64,000 nt of DNA from Leptolyngbya ohadii IS1 (lineage in GTDB: Bacteria > Cyanobacteriota > Cyanobacteriia > Elainellales > Elainellaceae), in assembly GCF_002215035.1 (NCBI RefSeq), contig NZ_NKFP01000006.1:4183080-4247079 (forward strand). The letters are read 5' to 3'. The translations under genes and the position numbers were made by a program. Position 1 is the first letter of the stretch; every line of letters begins with the position of its first letter. This document shows positions 8,212 to 18,133 of the stretch, in pieces. The notes beneath the pieces were generated by a model. It had not been told where the DNA came from. It saw only the letters and a list, made by a program, of their open reading frames with translations, and did not search any database.

Positions 8212-10320
8212 TCACCGCAAGCCCAGCAGATCAACTGCCACCAATTTCCGCACTGAGTTCATTAGCCAGATTCGATCGCACGCTACCAACTCCGCGATCG
8301 GAATCACCCGCTCCTGAATTTTTCCTGCGGCGAGTAGCTCTGCCCGATAGGTTCCCGCTAGCAGCCCCGACTCGATCGGCGGTGTGAATGCCTGCCCATT
8401 TTGCTCAACGACAAGATTACCAATACAGAATTCCATCGCTTCCCCGCGATCGTTCCACAGCAGTACCGTTTCCGCCTGGGGACAGGCTTGTTTTGCCCGC
8501 TCATAGATCGATCGGTTAGTTGTCTTGTGATACAGGAAGGGATTGTTGATCTCCACTGGAAAGGGGCAGAGCTGCGCTTTGAGGGTGTGTGCCGTCGGAC
8601 TCCAGGGCTGATGCGTTAAGTTCCATTGTCCGCTTTGGGAAACCGTTAGCCGGACTCGGTACTCTCCGCCGGATTGAGTTGATTCCGTTTGCAGGGAAGA
8701 CGATCGCTCTGCCATCAGACGATCCACCTGTGGTGGCTGCGCGAAGCGGTTGGATAAGTCGAGTAACGCCTGTCGAATTTCATCTCGATGAATTCTGTAA
8801 TTGAAATACTGCGCCGAATTTTGCAGCCGTTCCAGATGGCGATCGAGCAGAAAGTAACCGTTTGTGGGCGTCCAGAGGATCGTTTCCAGCAGATCAAAGG
8901 CAGGCTGCGATTGGGTGAGAATTTGTGCTTTGGTGTAGCACTCTTGCAGTTCTGCCGTATCTGCTGAGTCCCAGACAATGCCGCCCCCTGTACCGTATTC
9001 TGCGGTTTGTGTCAGGCGATCGATCAGGATAGTACGGATTGCGACGCTGAATTGGGCTTTTATCCCGGTTGGGACAGGTGAATTTCTGCGATCGGATGAG
9101 TTGCTGAAGTCTTTGCAGCCCCCTAAATCCCCCACCAGTGAGGGACTTTGAAACGTTAAATTTTCTTGTAACAAAAGGGAGGACTGCGTCGGCTCGGTTC
9201 CCCCCAGAATTGGGGGGTTAGGGGGGCGCAAAGGGTGAACATCATCTGAATGATTTGTTTCAGTTCCTTCTGCAAGGTATGAGCTAGCTGGACTCATCCA
9301 CCCGATCGTCCCCGTATAGAGCTGTCGAGGCGTCGTTTCCAGTTCGGTAATAATCTCCATCGTGCGGGCTTTGGGCGCACCCGTAATCGAGGCAGGGGGA
9401 AACATTGCCTGAAAAATTTGGGCGATCGAAGCAGATGTCTTCCCCTGCACAGTGCTGGTCATTTGCCAGAGGGTAGGGTATTGCTCCAGGTCAAACAGTC
9501 CGGGAACGGAGACGGAACCCACTTCGGCGATCTGTCCCATATCGTTGCGAACCATGTCCACGATCATCAGATTTTCCGCCTGATTTTTTTCCGACTGGCG
9601 CAGTTCGTTTGCCTGCTGTCGATCGCGTTCCTGCCACAGCCCACGGGCGATCGTGCCTTTCATGGGACGGGAAATGAGCTTTTGATCATTCAGCGTAAAA
9701 AATAGCTCAGGAGACGCGGAGCAAATTGACCAGTCGGGCAACTGCAAAAATGCTCCATAGCCCGCCCCCTGTGCCCGAATCAGATGCAGCCAGAACTGAA
9801 ACGGATCGCCCGCAAAGTCCGATCGCAGCCGAAACGTATAGTTGACCTGATAGGTATCTCCGGCATGAATTCGGCGCTTGATTTGCCCAATTGCCGATCG
9901 ATATTCTGCTTCATCGATCGACGGTTGCCAGTTGAGCGAGGGCAAAGCCGCCTGACTGAGGGGCAGTTCTATCCCCTGCGGCTGAGCATACAGCCCAAAC
10001 CAAATCAGCGGGAACTCCGACGGGTGAGCCTTTAGCGTTGGATCAAACGCAGGCGCGGCGTCATACGCCACCATTCCGGCAGCATGAAGAGATTCATCTC
10101 TAACGCGCTGTTCGACCTCTTGCAGCAGGGGAAGTACCCGATCGATCGCCTGTGTGGTGTAAATCGCGATCGGCTGCTGAAACAAGAGCCATTGACAGCG
10201 ATCGGCATCGTGCAGCAGCAAGGAATGATCAGTAAGGGAGAAGCGATCCACCTGTGGTGGCTGCGCGAAGCGGTCGGACGAGGGTATATCGGCAGTCATA
10301 GGTTTTTCAGGATTCCTCAT
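8212..10320 (-). CDS. pabB: fused aminodeoxychorismate synthase component I and aminodeoxychorismate lyase (PabB-PabC)
   Basis: 702 residues. The N-terminal half is PabB (chorismate + glutamine-derived ammonia to aminodeoxychorismate): HAGDTYQVNYTFRL, the catalytic-Lys motif RPMKGTIARG, MIVDMVRNDMGQIAEVGSV and ASITGAPKARTMEIITELE. The C-terminal part (from about 465) is a class-IV PLP fold like PabC (4-aminobenzoate + pyruvate): LLETILWTPTNGYFLLDRHL, candidate PLP lysine in HKTTNRS, and MEFCIGNLVV. Together they would make p-aminobenzoate for folate. Unusual: a roughly 60-residue insert before AQFSVAIRT is encoded by a dispersed repeat, and the peptide FAQPPQVDR occurs twice. ATG 10320 or 10299. 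Confidence 0.9.
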   Translation of the reverse strand: MRNPEKPMTADIPSSDRFAQPPQVDRFSLTDHSLLLHDADRCQWLLFQQPIAIYTTQAIDRVLPLLQEVEQRVRDESLHAAGMVAYDAAPAFDPTLKAHPSEFPLIWFGLYAQPQGIELPLSQAALPSLNWQPSIDEAEYRSAIGQIKRRIHAGDTYQVNYTFRLRSDFAGDPFQFWLHLIRAQGAGYGAFLQLPDWSICSASPELFFTLNDQKLISRPMKGTIARGLWQERDRQQANELRQSEKNQAENLMIVDMVRNDMGQIAEVGSVSVPGLFDLEQYPTLWQMTSTVQGKTSASIAQIFQAMFPPASITGAPKARTMEIITELETTPRQLYTGTIGWMSPASSYLAEGTETNHSDDVHPLRPPNPPILGGTEPTQSSLLLQENLTFQSPSLVGDLGGCKDFSNSSDRRNSPVPTGIKAQFSVAIRTILIDRLTQTAEYGTGGGIVWDSADTAELQECYTKAQILTQSQPAFDLLETILWTPTNGYFLLDRHLERLQNSAQYFNYRIHRDEIRQALLDLSNRFAQPPQVDRLMAERSSSLQTESTQSGGEYRVRLTVSQSGQWNLTHQPWSPTAHTLKAQLCPFPVEINNPFLYHKTTNRSIYERAKQACPQAETVLLWNDRGEAMEFCIGNLVVEQNGQAFTPPIESGLLAGTYRAELLAAGKIQERVIPIAELVACDRIWLMNSVRKLVAVDLLGLR
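8720..8750. repeat. 31-bp repeat copy A inside pabBC
   Basis: Identical over 31 bp to 10244-10274. It contains the palindrome CCACCTGTGGTGG followed by GCGCGAAGCGG. On the coding strand it reads FAQPPQVDR, here between the class-IV fold N-terminal part and the rest of the lyase domain. Confidence 0.85.
9114..9230. repeat. dispersed GC-rich inverted-repeat element, inside pabBC
   Basis: About 117 bp. One end contains CCCCCCAATTCTGGGGGG and the other CCCCCTAAATCCCCC. Both ends, in the same order, recur at 57713-57827 with an unrelated middle, and degenerate parts occur at 27626-27795 and 32631-32656. Within pabBC it is read in frame, giving the PPNPPILGG and SLVGDLGG peptides. Confidence 0.85.
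10244..10274. repeat. 31-bp repeat copy B inside pabBC
   Basis: Second copy of the 31-bp sequence at 8720-8750, in the same orientation and same reading frame, encoding FAQPPQVDR near the N-terminus of the protein. Confidence 0.85.
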
Positions 10321-10418
10321 CTATCCTCTCAAAGCCCACAGATACAGACAAATTGATTGGCAAATTGATTGGCAAATCGATCGCCTGTCCGTTACCCATC
10401 TATCCTATTCAGCATTAC

Positions 10419-10847
10419 CTATCTTTCAGCCGCAATTCGCCTGCGATCGATCCACAGGGCAAGTTTCCGCGACACCAATGCCGACAGCGCAATCAAAAAC
10501 GCCCACGCCACCAAAACATTTGCCTGTCCCTGACTCCTCACCTGAAGGAAAATCACAGCGGCATAGCAGAGAACGATGAGTCCAGCCTGCAAATAAATCG
10601 TCTGTCCGATCAGGGAAGCATTCACCCGTTTCAGCCCCAACCAGCAGCCACATACTGCCCCCACCCAACTGCACAAGCCAACAAACAGCGCAGCAGGCAA
10701 AACGACCCACAGCTCAAAATTCAACCAGGATGCCAGCCACGCTAGACCCACCCGCACAATGACAAAACCAATCGCCCCTAGCAAAAACGTTCCAACCAGA
10801 CTCCCGACGATCGCCGCCCCATACTCGCGAATGGCTCGCTGACTCAT
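10419..10847 (-). CDS. small four-helix membrane protein, unknown
   Basis: 142 residues with four hydrophobic segments (about 10-35, 45-68, 82-100, 110-130) and a basic C-terminus (WIDRRRIAAER). No motif that I recognise. It lies 44 bp after sucD and 98 bp before pabBC on the same strand and could be co-transcribed with either. No function proposed. Confidence 0.55.
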   Translation of the reverse strand: MSQRAIREYGAAIVGSLVGTFLLGAIGFVIVRVGLAWLASWLNFELWVVLPAALFVGLCSWVGAVCGCWLGLKRVNASLIGQTIYLQAGLIVLCYAAVIFLQVRSQGQANVLVAWAFLIALSALVSRKLALWIDRRRIAAER

Positions 10848-10891
10848 AATCCATTTAATGAATCGATTCCTGATTCCTAGATGCTCAATTC

Positions 10892-11785
10892 TCAGGCTTG
10901 TTCCAGTGCCTTCTTCACCAGGGCGGGAATCTGCGACGGACGATCGGCAACCGGAACCTGGGCGCGTTTAAATGCCTCCAGTTTGCTCTGCACCGAGCCA
11001 ATATCTGAGCCTAATCCAGCTATTCGTGACGCGACGATCGCCCCCGCATGACCGTGGAACTGTCCCTTGGGCGCAGTGTAGCCTGCCAGATAGGCAACTA
11101 CGGGTTTATCGATCACTTCGGCAATGTAATGCGCTGCCCGTTCCTCATTGTCGCCGCCCATTTCCCCCACCAGCACGATCGCCTCAGTCTGATCGTCCTC
11201 CTCCAAAATTTGCAGCCATTGCTGAAACGAAGAACCCAGGATGCGATCGCCGCCAATCCCAATTGCGATCGACTGTCCTAATCCGGTGCGCGTCAGTTCT
11301 AGAGCCACTTCGTAGGTGAGGGTGCCGCTGCGGCTGATCAGTCCCACCTTTCCCGGCAGATAGAATTCCGGCGGATGGATGCCCAGCAACACCTGACCCG
11401 GCACAATCACTCCCGGACAGTTGGAACCTACCACCAGCGTTTCCGTTGCTTCTGCCTTTCGCAGCACCCGCACCATATCCAGGGGGGGAACGCCCTCCGT
11501 GATGATAATAATCTGGCGAATCTGAGCCGCGATCGCTTCTAAAGCCGCATCCATCACCTGATAGGGCGGCACAAAAATTACCGTGGTATCAATTCGTCCC
11601 ACTGCTGCGATCGCCTGCTCCACCAAATCAAACACAGGAATATTGGCAATTGTCTTACCGCCGTCTCCCGGATTCACGCCCGCCACAATCTGCGTACCGT
11701 AAGCCTGCATCAGGGGCGTGTAGGTTGCCCCCAGTAGTTCGGAAATGCCTTGAATCAGGACTTTACTTTCAGCGGAGAAGTTCAT
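10892..11785 (-). CDS. sucD: succinyl-CoA synthetase alpha subunit (ADP/GDP-forming)
   Basis: 297 residues. CoA-binding Rossmann part at the N-terminus (NPGDGGKTIANIPVFDLVEQA), ligase part with SRSGTLTYEVALELT and the active-site phosphohistidine motif GHAGAIVASR. Interconverts succinyl-CoA + ADP + Pi and succinate + CoA + ATP with SucC. ATG 11785 gives the family N-terminus and lies 10 bp after the sucC stop; a longer frame from 11977 is an overlap with sucC and was rejected. In cyanobacteria, which lack a classical 2-oxoglutarate dehydrogenase, its physiological direction is uncertain. Confidence 0.92.
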   Translation of the reverse strand: MNFSAESKVLIQGISELLGATYTPLMQAYGTQIVAGVNPGDGGKTIANIPVFDLVEQAIAAVGRIDTTVIFVPPYQVMDAALEAIAAQIRQIIIITEGVPPLDMVRVLRKAEATETLVVGSNCPGVIVPGQVLLGIHPPEFYLPGKVGLISRSGTLTYEVALELTRTGLGQSIAIGIGGDRILGSSFQQWLQILEEDDQTEAIVLVGEMGGDNEERAAHYIAEVIDKPVVAYLAGYTAPKGQFHGHAGAIVASRIAGLGSDIGSVQSKLEAFKRAQVPVADRPSQIPALVKKALEQA

Positions 11786-11795
11786 GAGCTTGGGT

Positions 11796-12947
11796 TCAGG
11801 ACGATTTTGCCGGAAGCAGGCTGAGGGTTTGGGTAATGGCGGTATCCAGGTAGTCCGTCGCAAAGATGCCCACGGGTTCCAGGATTGCCCGTGCCTGCGG
11901 CAGTTCCTCACCCACCAGGCGAACGACGATCGAGGGAAGCGATCGATATTTGCCCCGCTGCTGTACATGAGCTGCAATCATTTCTGCGATTTGCACACAG
12001 GAGAGCCTATTGCCCAGGAGGTTGACCAGAATCACCCGCAGATCGGCAGCGTCAAACAGCAGATCGAGTCCCTGCTGAATCCGCGACGGAAAGGAGGACT
12101 GAGGAGAGTTCTGCCGATACTCGCCGCCCACATCCACAAACGCGCCCGGTCTGCCCTTCGCCTTGTACAGCAGATCCAGGGTTGCCATCGTCAGTCCGGC
12201 TCCGTTGCACAAAACGCCAATATTGCCCGACAGATCTACCCGCGACACGGTTGCAGGCTGCGATCGCTCAGCCGATCCCTGAAGCAGCAGTGGATGGGTA
12301 AACTCCGACAGCAATGCCTGCCTGCCGAGGGCAGTATCATTCACCGTCACCTTGCCATCTAACGCCATCAGTTCCCCCGACGAACTCACCGCCAGCGGAT
12401 TAATCTCCACCAGATCCAGATCGCAGGTGATAAATAGCCGATACATCTTTTCCACGATTGCACTCACCGACTGGATCAGGCTCCCCTGTAACCCCATGCC
12501 GATCGCCAAACGCCGCGCATAGTAGGGCGAAAACTCCTGATCCACAATCACCTGATGCAGCCGATCGAACTGAGACTCGATATCAATGCCGCCCTGCTGC
12601 GACCCCAGCAGCACCGGACGACGCTCCGAGCTATCCAGCACCACCGCCAGGTAAAACTCTCGATCGGCATCATACTTGGCTTCTGCCAGCAGCACTTCAG
12701 GGTATTTGCCCATAATTGGCAGGTGAAAAATCATCTGTGCTGCGGCGATCGCATCGATTGTATTTTCGGCAAACTTAATGCCCCCCGCCTTTCCCCGTCC
12801 GCCCGTGTACACCTGGGATTTCAGCACCACAGGATAGGGAATCGAAAGCTGCTTGATGTCCTGAATCTGACAAATCCGCTGCGATGGCAGCACGGGAATC
12901 CCCATTTGCCGAAACAGCTCTTTTGCCTGGTACTCTAACAGCTCCAT
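11796..12947 (-). CDS. sucC: succinyl-CoA synthetase beta subunit
   Basis: 383 residues, close to the usual 388. ATP-grasp domain at the N-terminus (MELLEYQAKELFRQMGIPV; QVYTGGRGKAGGIKFA) with the metal/nucleotide motif DLVEINPLAV, then the ligase flavodoxin-like domain (NIGVLCNGAGLTMATLDL; GGEYRQNS where most relatives have GGGA). Partner of SucD, encoded 10 bp downstream. ATG 12947 gives the canonical start. Confidence 0.92.
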   Translation of the reverse strand: MELLEYQAKELFRQMGIPVLPSQRICQIQDIKQLSIPYPVVLKSQVYTGGRGKAGGIKFAENTIDAIAAAQMIFHLPIMGKYPEVLLAEAKYDADREFYLAVVLDSSERRPVLLGSQQGGIDIESQFDRLHQVIVDQEFSPYYARRLAIGMGLQGSLIQSVSAIVEKMYRLFITCDLDLVEINPLAVSSSGELMALDGKVTVNDTALGRQALLSEFTHPLLLQGSAERSQPATVSRVDLSGNIGVLCNGAGLTMATLDLLYKAKGRPGAFVDVGGEYRQNSPQSSFPSRIQQGLDLLFDAADLRVILVNLLGNRLSCVQIAEMIAAHVQQRGKYRSLPSIVVRLVGEELPQARAILEPVGIFATDYLDTAITQTLSLLPAKSS

Positions 12948-13176
12948 AGAAGAAAACCCGGTGGAAAAATTCCGCTGCCCTCACCACGGTAAACAGCAGC
13001 AGCACAAAAAGACTCTATCTATCGAGCTTACCCGCTAAATCCGGGAGTGGATGCAGCGATCGCCGCAAAACCAAAAAATACATCCCCCAAAGGAATTCAT
13101 TCTCTAGCATCAAGCCGATCCCCAGTCAATACGCTATGACTAGGATAAAGAGTTTCATAACTGGGGTAAGGCAGCC

Positions 13177-14265
13177 ATGAAAATTGGCGTACCGAAGGAA
13201 GTTAAAGATCAGGAATTCCGAGTCGGGCTGAGTCCAAATAGCGTGCGCGGATTAACCGATCGGGGACACAAGGTTTACGTACAAACCCAGGCAGGTATTG
13301 GAGCCGGATTCAGCGACGCAGATTATGAGGAGGCAGGCGCATCGATCGCCCCCACTGCCGCAGATGCCTGGGATCAGGAAATGGTCGTGAAAGTCAAGGA
13401 ACCCCTCGCTTCAGAATACGAGTTCCTACAAAAGGGCAAGCTGCTGTTTACCTACCTCCACCTGGCAGCAAATCGCGACCTCACGGAGCATTTAATCGAT
13501 TCGGGCATTACAGCGATCGCCTACGAAACCGTTGAACTCCCCAACAAATCCCTGCCGTTGCTCACCCCCATGAGCATCATCGCCGGACGGCTTTCGGTAC
13601 AGTTTGGGGCGAGATATCTGGAGCGGCAGCAGGGCGGACGAGGCGTTTTGCTGGGCGGCGTTCCCGGTGTGCGTCCCGGTAAGGTAGTTGTTCTGGGTGG
13701 CGGCGTGGTCGGTACAGAAGCGGCACGAATGGCGATCGGCATGGGCGCTCAGGTGCAGATCCTCGATATTAATCTTGAGCGATTGGCATACCTAGAAACG
13801 ATCTTTGGCTCCAGAGTCGAACTGCTCTACAGCAATACCCCTCAAGTTGAGGCAGTTGTCCCCGATGCGGATCTGCTGGTGGGAGCGGTTCTGGTTCCCG
13901 GTCGTCGTGCCCCGATCCTCGTCAACCGTGCCTTAGTCGAAAAAATGCGTCCTGGCTCGGTGATTGTGGACGTAGCAGTCGATCAGGGTGGCTGTATTGA
14001 AACCCTGCATCCCACCTCCCACACCAATCCAATCTACGTGGAAGCAGGCGTGGTTCACTACGGCGTACCCAATATGCCGGGAGCCGTTCCCTGGACAGCA
14101 ACCCAGGCACTCAACAACAGCACCTTCCCCTATGTTGTGAAATTAGCAAACGAAGGGGTTAAGGCACTGGAAAGCGATCGGGCTTTAGCACAGGGAATCA
14201 ATGTAGAAGCTCATAAGCTTGTCCATCCTGCGGTTCGCGAGGTGTTTACCGATCTAGCAGCATAG
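13177..14265 (+). CDS. ald: alanine dehydrogenase
   Basis: 362 residues. NAD-dependent reversible deamination of L-alanine to pyruvate and ammonium. Motifs: MKIGVPKEVKDQEFRVGLSP, active-site Lys in VVKVKEP and His in FTYLHLAAN, Rossmann loop VVVLGGGVVGTEAARMAIG, and DVAVDQGGC. Divergent from sucC with about 230 bp between, so each has its own promoter. It links nitrogen release to central carbon in the same neighbourhood as sucCD. Confidence 0.95.
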   Translation: MKIGVPKEVKDQEFRVGLSPNSVRGLTDRGHKVYVQTQAGIGAGFSDADYEEAGASIAPTAADAWDQEMVVKVKEPLASEYEFLQKGKLLFTYLHLAANRDLTEHLIDSGITAIAYETVELPNKSLPLLTPMSIIAGRLSVQFGARYLERQQGGRGVLLGGVPGVRPGKVVVLGGGVVGTEAARMAIGMGAQVQILDINLERLAYLETIFGSRVELLYSNTPQVEAVVPDADLLVGAVLVPGRRAPILVNRALVEKMRPGSVIVDVAVDQGGCIETLHPTSHTNPIYVEAGVVHYGVPNMPGAVPWTATQALNNSTFPYVVKLANEGVKALESDRALAQGINVEAHKLVHPAVREVFTDLAA

Positions 14266-14331
14266 CCGCAGGTGAGGGAGTGGGGAGTAGGGAGCAGGGG
14301 AGAGATCCCCAAAAGCTGTAATACTCTGGTG

Positions 14332-14430
14332 TCCAGGCTTAGCCTGGATAAGGGTCGGATGCGGTTCTGCGGCTAATGTCACTAGGAGGCAGAGCCTCCC
14401 TAAAAGCATTCCAACGCAGAGCATTGGAAC
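14332..14430. repeat. triple-hairpin dispersed repeat element
   Basis: Three consecutive hairpins with 3-nt loops: TCCAGGC-TTA-GCCTGGA (14332-14348), GGAGGC-AGA-GCCTCC (14385-14399), and TTCCAACGC-AGA-GCATTGGAA (14409-14429, one mismatch). It fills the ald-crtP spacer. Similar multi-hairpin repeats are common in cyanobacterial genomes (recollection). Confidence 0.75.
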
Positions 14431-14559
14431 AAGGAACAAGGAATAAGAGGGAATTTAGATTGACAAACAGGAAAATCCCTAAGTGACCCCGCTCACAGAC
14501 GATCGCAATATTTCCTTAACAATTCGCCCATCCTCCGCGTAACGTAACATTTTGCAACG

Positions 14560-14565
14560 TATAAT
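14560..14565 (+). promoter_or_regulatory. -10 box upstream of crtP
   Basis: A perfect TATAAT about 38 bp before the crtP ATG. No good -35 hexamer at 17 bp, so the promoter may rely on other contacts. Confidence 0.4.
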
Positions 14566-14578
14566 AATGAGGCAGTGA

Positions 14579-16024
<1,446 letters not shown>

Positions 16025-16177
16025 ACCGAAGTTTGAACGATACGGTAGCAAATTGCGAATAATTCCCAGCAATTTTCCCGATTTGTTGCCGTTTTTGTTG
16101 CACCTCCGTAGGAGAATAGCTGATAGCTGATCGCTCCGAAGTGCCTGCTCCGAAGTCAACCCTCAGCTTGCGATGTA

Positions 16178-17107
16178 ATGCTGCAACTGCCTGAATCACC
16201 CCGTATTACTGCCCTGACTCCTCTAGAAGTCTCCTACGAAATCTGTCGTCGGATTACGGCGGAGTATTCCAAAACGTTCTATCTGGGAACGTTACTGATG
16301 CCTGAGGCAAAGCGTCGTGCAATCTGGGCGATTTACGTCTGGTGTCGGCGTACCGATGAGCTAGTCGATGGTCCCCGTGCCGCTTTAACAACGGAAGAGA
16401 CGCTGGATCACTGGGAGCGCAACCTCGAAACCATCTTCGCCGGACAACCCCTCGACGATGTGGACGTGGCGCTGGTAGACACCCTCAACCGTTATCCGAT
16501 CGACATTCAGCCCTTCCGAGACATGATCGCCGGACAGCGGATGGATCTGTACCGATCGCGCTACGAAACCTTTGAGGAACTGGAGCTTTACTGCTATCGG
16601 GTGGCAGGCACGGTGGGTCTGATGACGACTCCGGTGATGGGCGTGAATACGCAGCAGGGGACGGCTCCCTGGGATCAGCACAAGCCGCAATACAATCCGG
16701 AGCCGCAGGCTGTAGCGCTGGGAATTGCCAATCAGCTCACGAATATTCTGCGCGATGTGGGCGAGGATGCCCGTCGGGGACGAATTTATCTGCCGCTGGA
16801 AGACCTAGCGAAGTTTAACTACAGCGAGAAGGATCTGTTTAACTTCGTCGTAGACGATCGCTGGCGTGCCCTGATGAAATTTGAGATCCAGCGTGCCCGC
16901 AAATTCTTCGCCGAAGCCGAATCGGGAATTAGCCAACTCAGCACTGATGCCCGCTTCCCCGTCTGGTCTGCCCTGATGCTGTATCGCGGCATTCTTAATT
17001 CGATCGAGCGCAACCAGTACGATGTGTTCAACAAGCGAGCATTCGTTCCGGGCTGGCAAAAGATGACCTATTTGCCGATCGCCAAACTGAAGGCAGAAGT
17101 TCTCTAG
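16178..17107 (+). CDS. crtB: phytoene synthase
   Basis: 309 residues. Condenses two geranylgeranyl diphosphates to 15-cis-phytoene. Both Asp-rich Mg2+ sites are visible: DELVD (about residue 55) and DVGED (about residue 190), with YCYRVAGTVGLM between them. 153 bp after crtP and 6 bp before the EamA-type gene, so probably transcribed with both. Confidence 0.96.
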   Translation: MLQLPESPRITALTPLEVSYEICRRITAEYSKTFYLGTLLMPEAKRRAIWAIYVWCRRTDELVDGPRAALTTEETLDHWERNLETIFAGQPLDDVDVALVDTLNRYPIDIQPFRDMIAGQRMDLYRSRYETFEELELYCYRVAGTVGLMTTPVMGVNTQQGTAPWDQHKPQYNPEPQAVALGIANQLTNILRDVGEDARRGRIYLPLEDLAKFNYSEKDLFNFVVDDRWRALMKFEIQRARKFFAEAESGISQLSTDARFPVWSALMLYRGILNSIERNQYDVFNKRAFVPGWQKMTYLPIAKLKAEVL

Positions 17108-17113
17108 ACCACA

Positions 17114-17524
17114 ATGAGAGAATGGATTTCTCCCACGATCGCCGCAGTATTTCTGTGGGGGTTTTGGGGCTTTTTGCCAAAGTTAACCATCCGCTATCTG
17201 GAGCCAAGCAGTGCGATCGTCTTTGAGGTCGTTGGCGGCATTATTCTTGGCACAATCATCCTAGCCGGACTTCAGTTTCGTCCGCAGATTCACGCGATCG
17301 GGATTCTGCTGGCGATGATGACCGGACTGCTGGGGGCAGGAGGGGCTTTTTGCTTTCTGCGGGCAGTGCAACGCGGACCCGTAACGCTGGTTGCGACGTT
17401 ATCTGCTCTCTATCCAGCAGTAACGATCCTGCTGGCATACTTTTTTCTGCACGAGGCGATCACCGTCCGTCAGGCAGTGGGAATTGGGCTAGCATTGCTG
17501 TCCGTGATTCTGGTTGCAGCTTAA
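17114..17524 (+). CDS. half-size EamA/DMT-type transporter
   Basis: 136 residues with about four or five membrane helices and a single EamA repeat (AVQRGPVTLVATLSALYPAV, then FFLHEAITVRQAVGIGLALL). Single-repeat members act as dimers. Substrate unknown. It begins 6 bp after crtB. Its stop codon shares the TTAA at 17521-17524 with the stop of the convergent DUF2237 gene. Confidence 0.75.
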   Translation: MREWISPTIAAVFLWGFWGFLPKLTIRYLEPSSAIVFEVVGGIILGTIILAGLQFRPQIHAIGILLAMMTGLLGAGGAFCFLRAVQRGPVTLVATLSALYPAVTILLAYFFLHEAITVRQAVGIGLALLSVILVAA

Positions 17525-17913
17525 ACTTCCTCAGATTCGATCGCGTGCTGCTTCAGTTCACTCAGCGATACATATTCCAGAGCAGAGGCATGGGTTGAGG
17601 CAAGGACAACGGGAGGTGCAACGCCTGCATCCAGGGCTTCTTTCCAGCGAGACGCACAGAGACACCAGCGATCGCCCGGTTTCAGTCCCGGAAAGTTGAA
17701 CATGGGCATGGGGGTCGATAAATCATTGCCCCGCGATTGGGTGTACTGCAAGAATTCCTCTGTCACCTGGGCACAAACCACGTGCGCTCCCATATCGCCT
17801 GCCCCCGTGCTGCATATTCCGTCCCGGTAGTAGCCCGTCATGGGAGAAGTACAGCAAAGTTGCAGCGGCGTTCCCAGAACATTTCTTGCGGTTGTATTTT
17901 TTGCGGCTGTCAT
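17521..17913 (-). CDS. DUF2237 family protein
   Basis: 130 residues, function unknown. Family signatures: NVLGTPLQLCCTSPMTGYYR, GAHVVCAQVTEEFLQYTQ and GDRWCLCASRWKEA. Five Cys residues in these blocks suggest metal or redox chemistry (inference). ATG 17913 starts at the conserved region; a longer frame reaching 18150 has low-complexity, non-conserved N-terminal sequence and was rejected. Confidence 0.8.
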   Translation of the reverse strand: MTAAKNTTARNVLGTPLQLCCTSPMTGYYRDGICSTGAGDMGAHVVCAQVTEEFLQYTQSRGNDLSTPMPMFNFPGLKPGDRWCLCASRWKEALDAGVAPPVVLASTHASALEYVSLSELKQHAIESEEV

Positions 17914-18133
17914 GATGGAGGGTGGGGGAATGGTTTCAAGAACGGTTTCTCTGATGATTATAAAAAGGGGTCGAGAAGTCTGCCAGTTGCCCTGAAGCTT
18001 CTTGCTCATTCCCCACTCCCTACGCCCCATTCCCCACGCCGACAGAGAAACGATCGCCCACCCCTTACCATCCTTCTCCATTGGGAAAGAGGTCACTCTG
18101 GGATCTGATTTGTCAGCATCAAAAGGTAGCGTA

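Noticed and set aside
11786-11977. 64-residue N-terminal extension of sucD
   Set aside because: It overlaps the end of sucC and is not like any SucD; the ATG at 11785 gives the normal start.
14254-14439. 61-residue minus-strand frame beginning FLVPMLCVGMLL
   Set aside because: It is made by the triple-hairpin repeat element and part of the ald end; such frames are known artefacts of this repeat.
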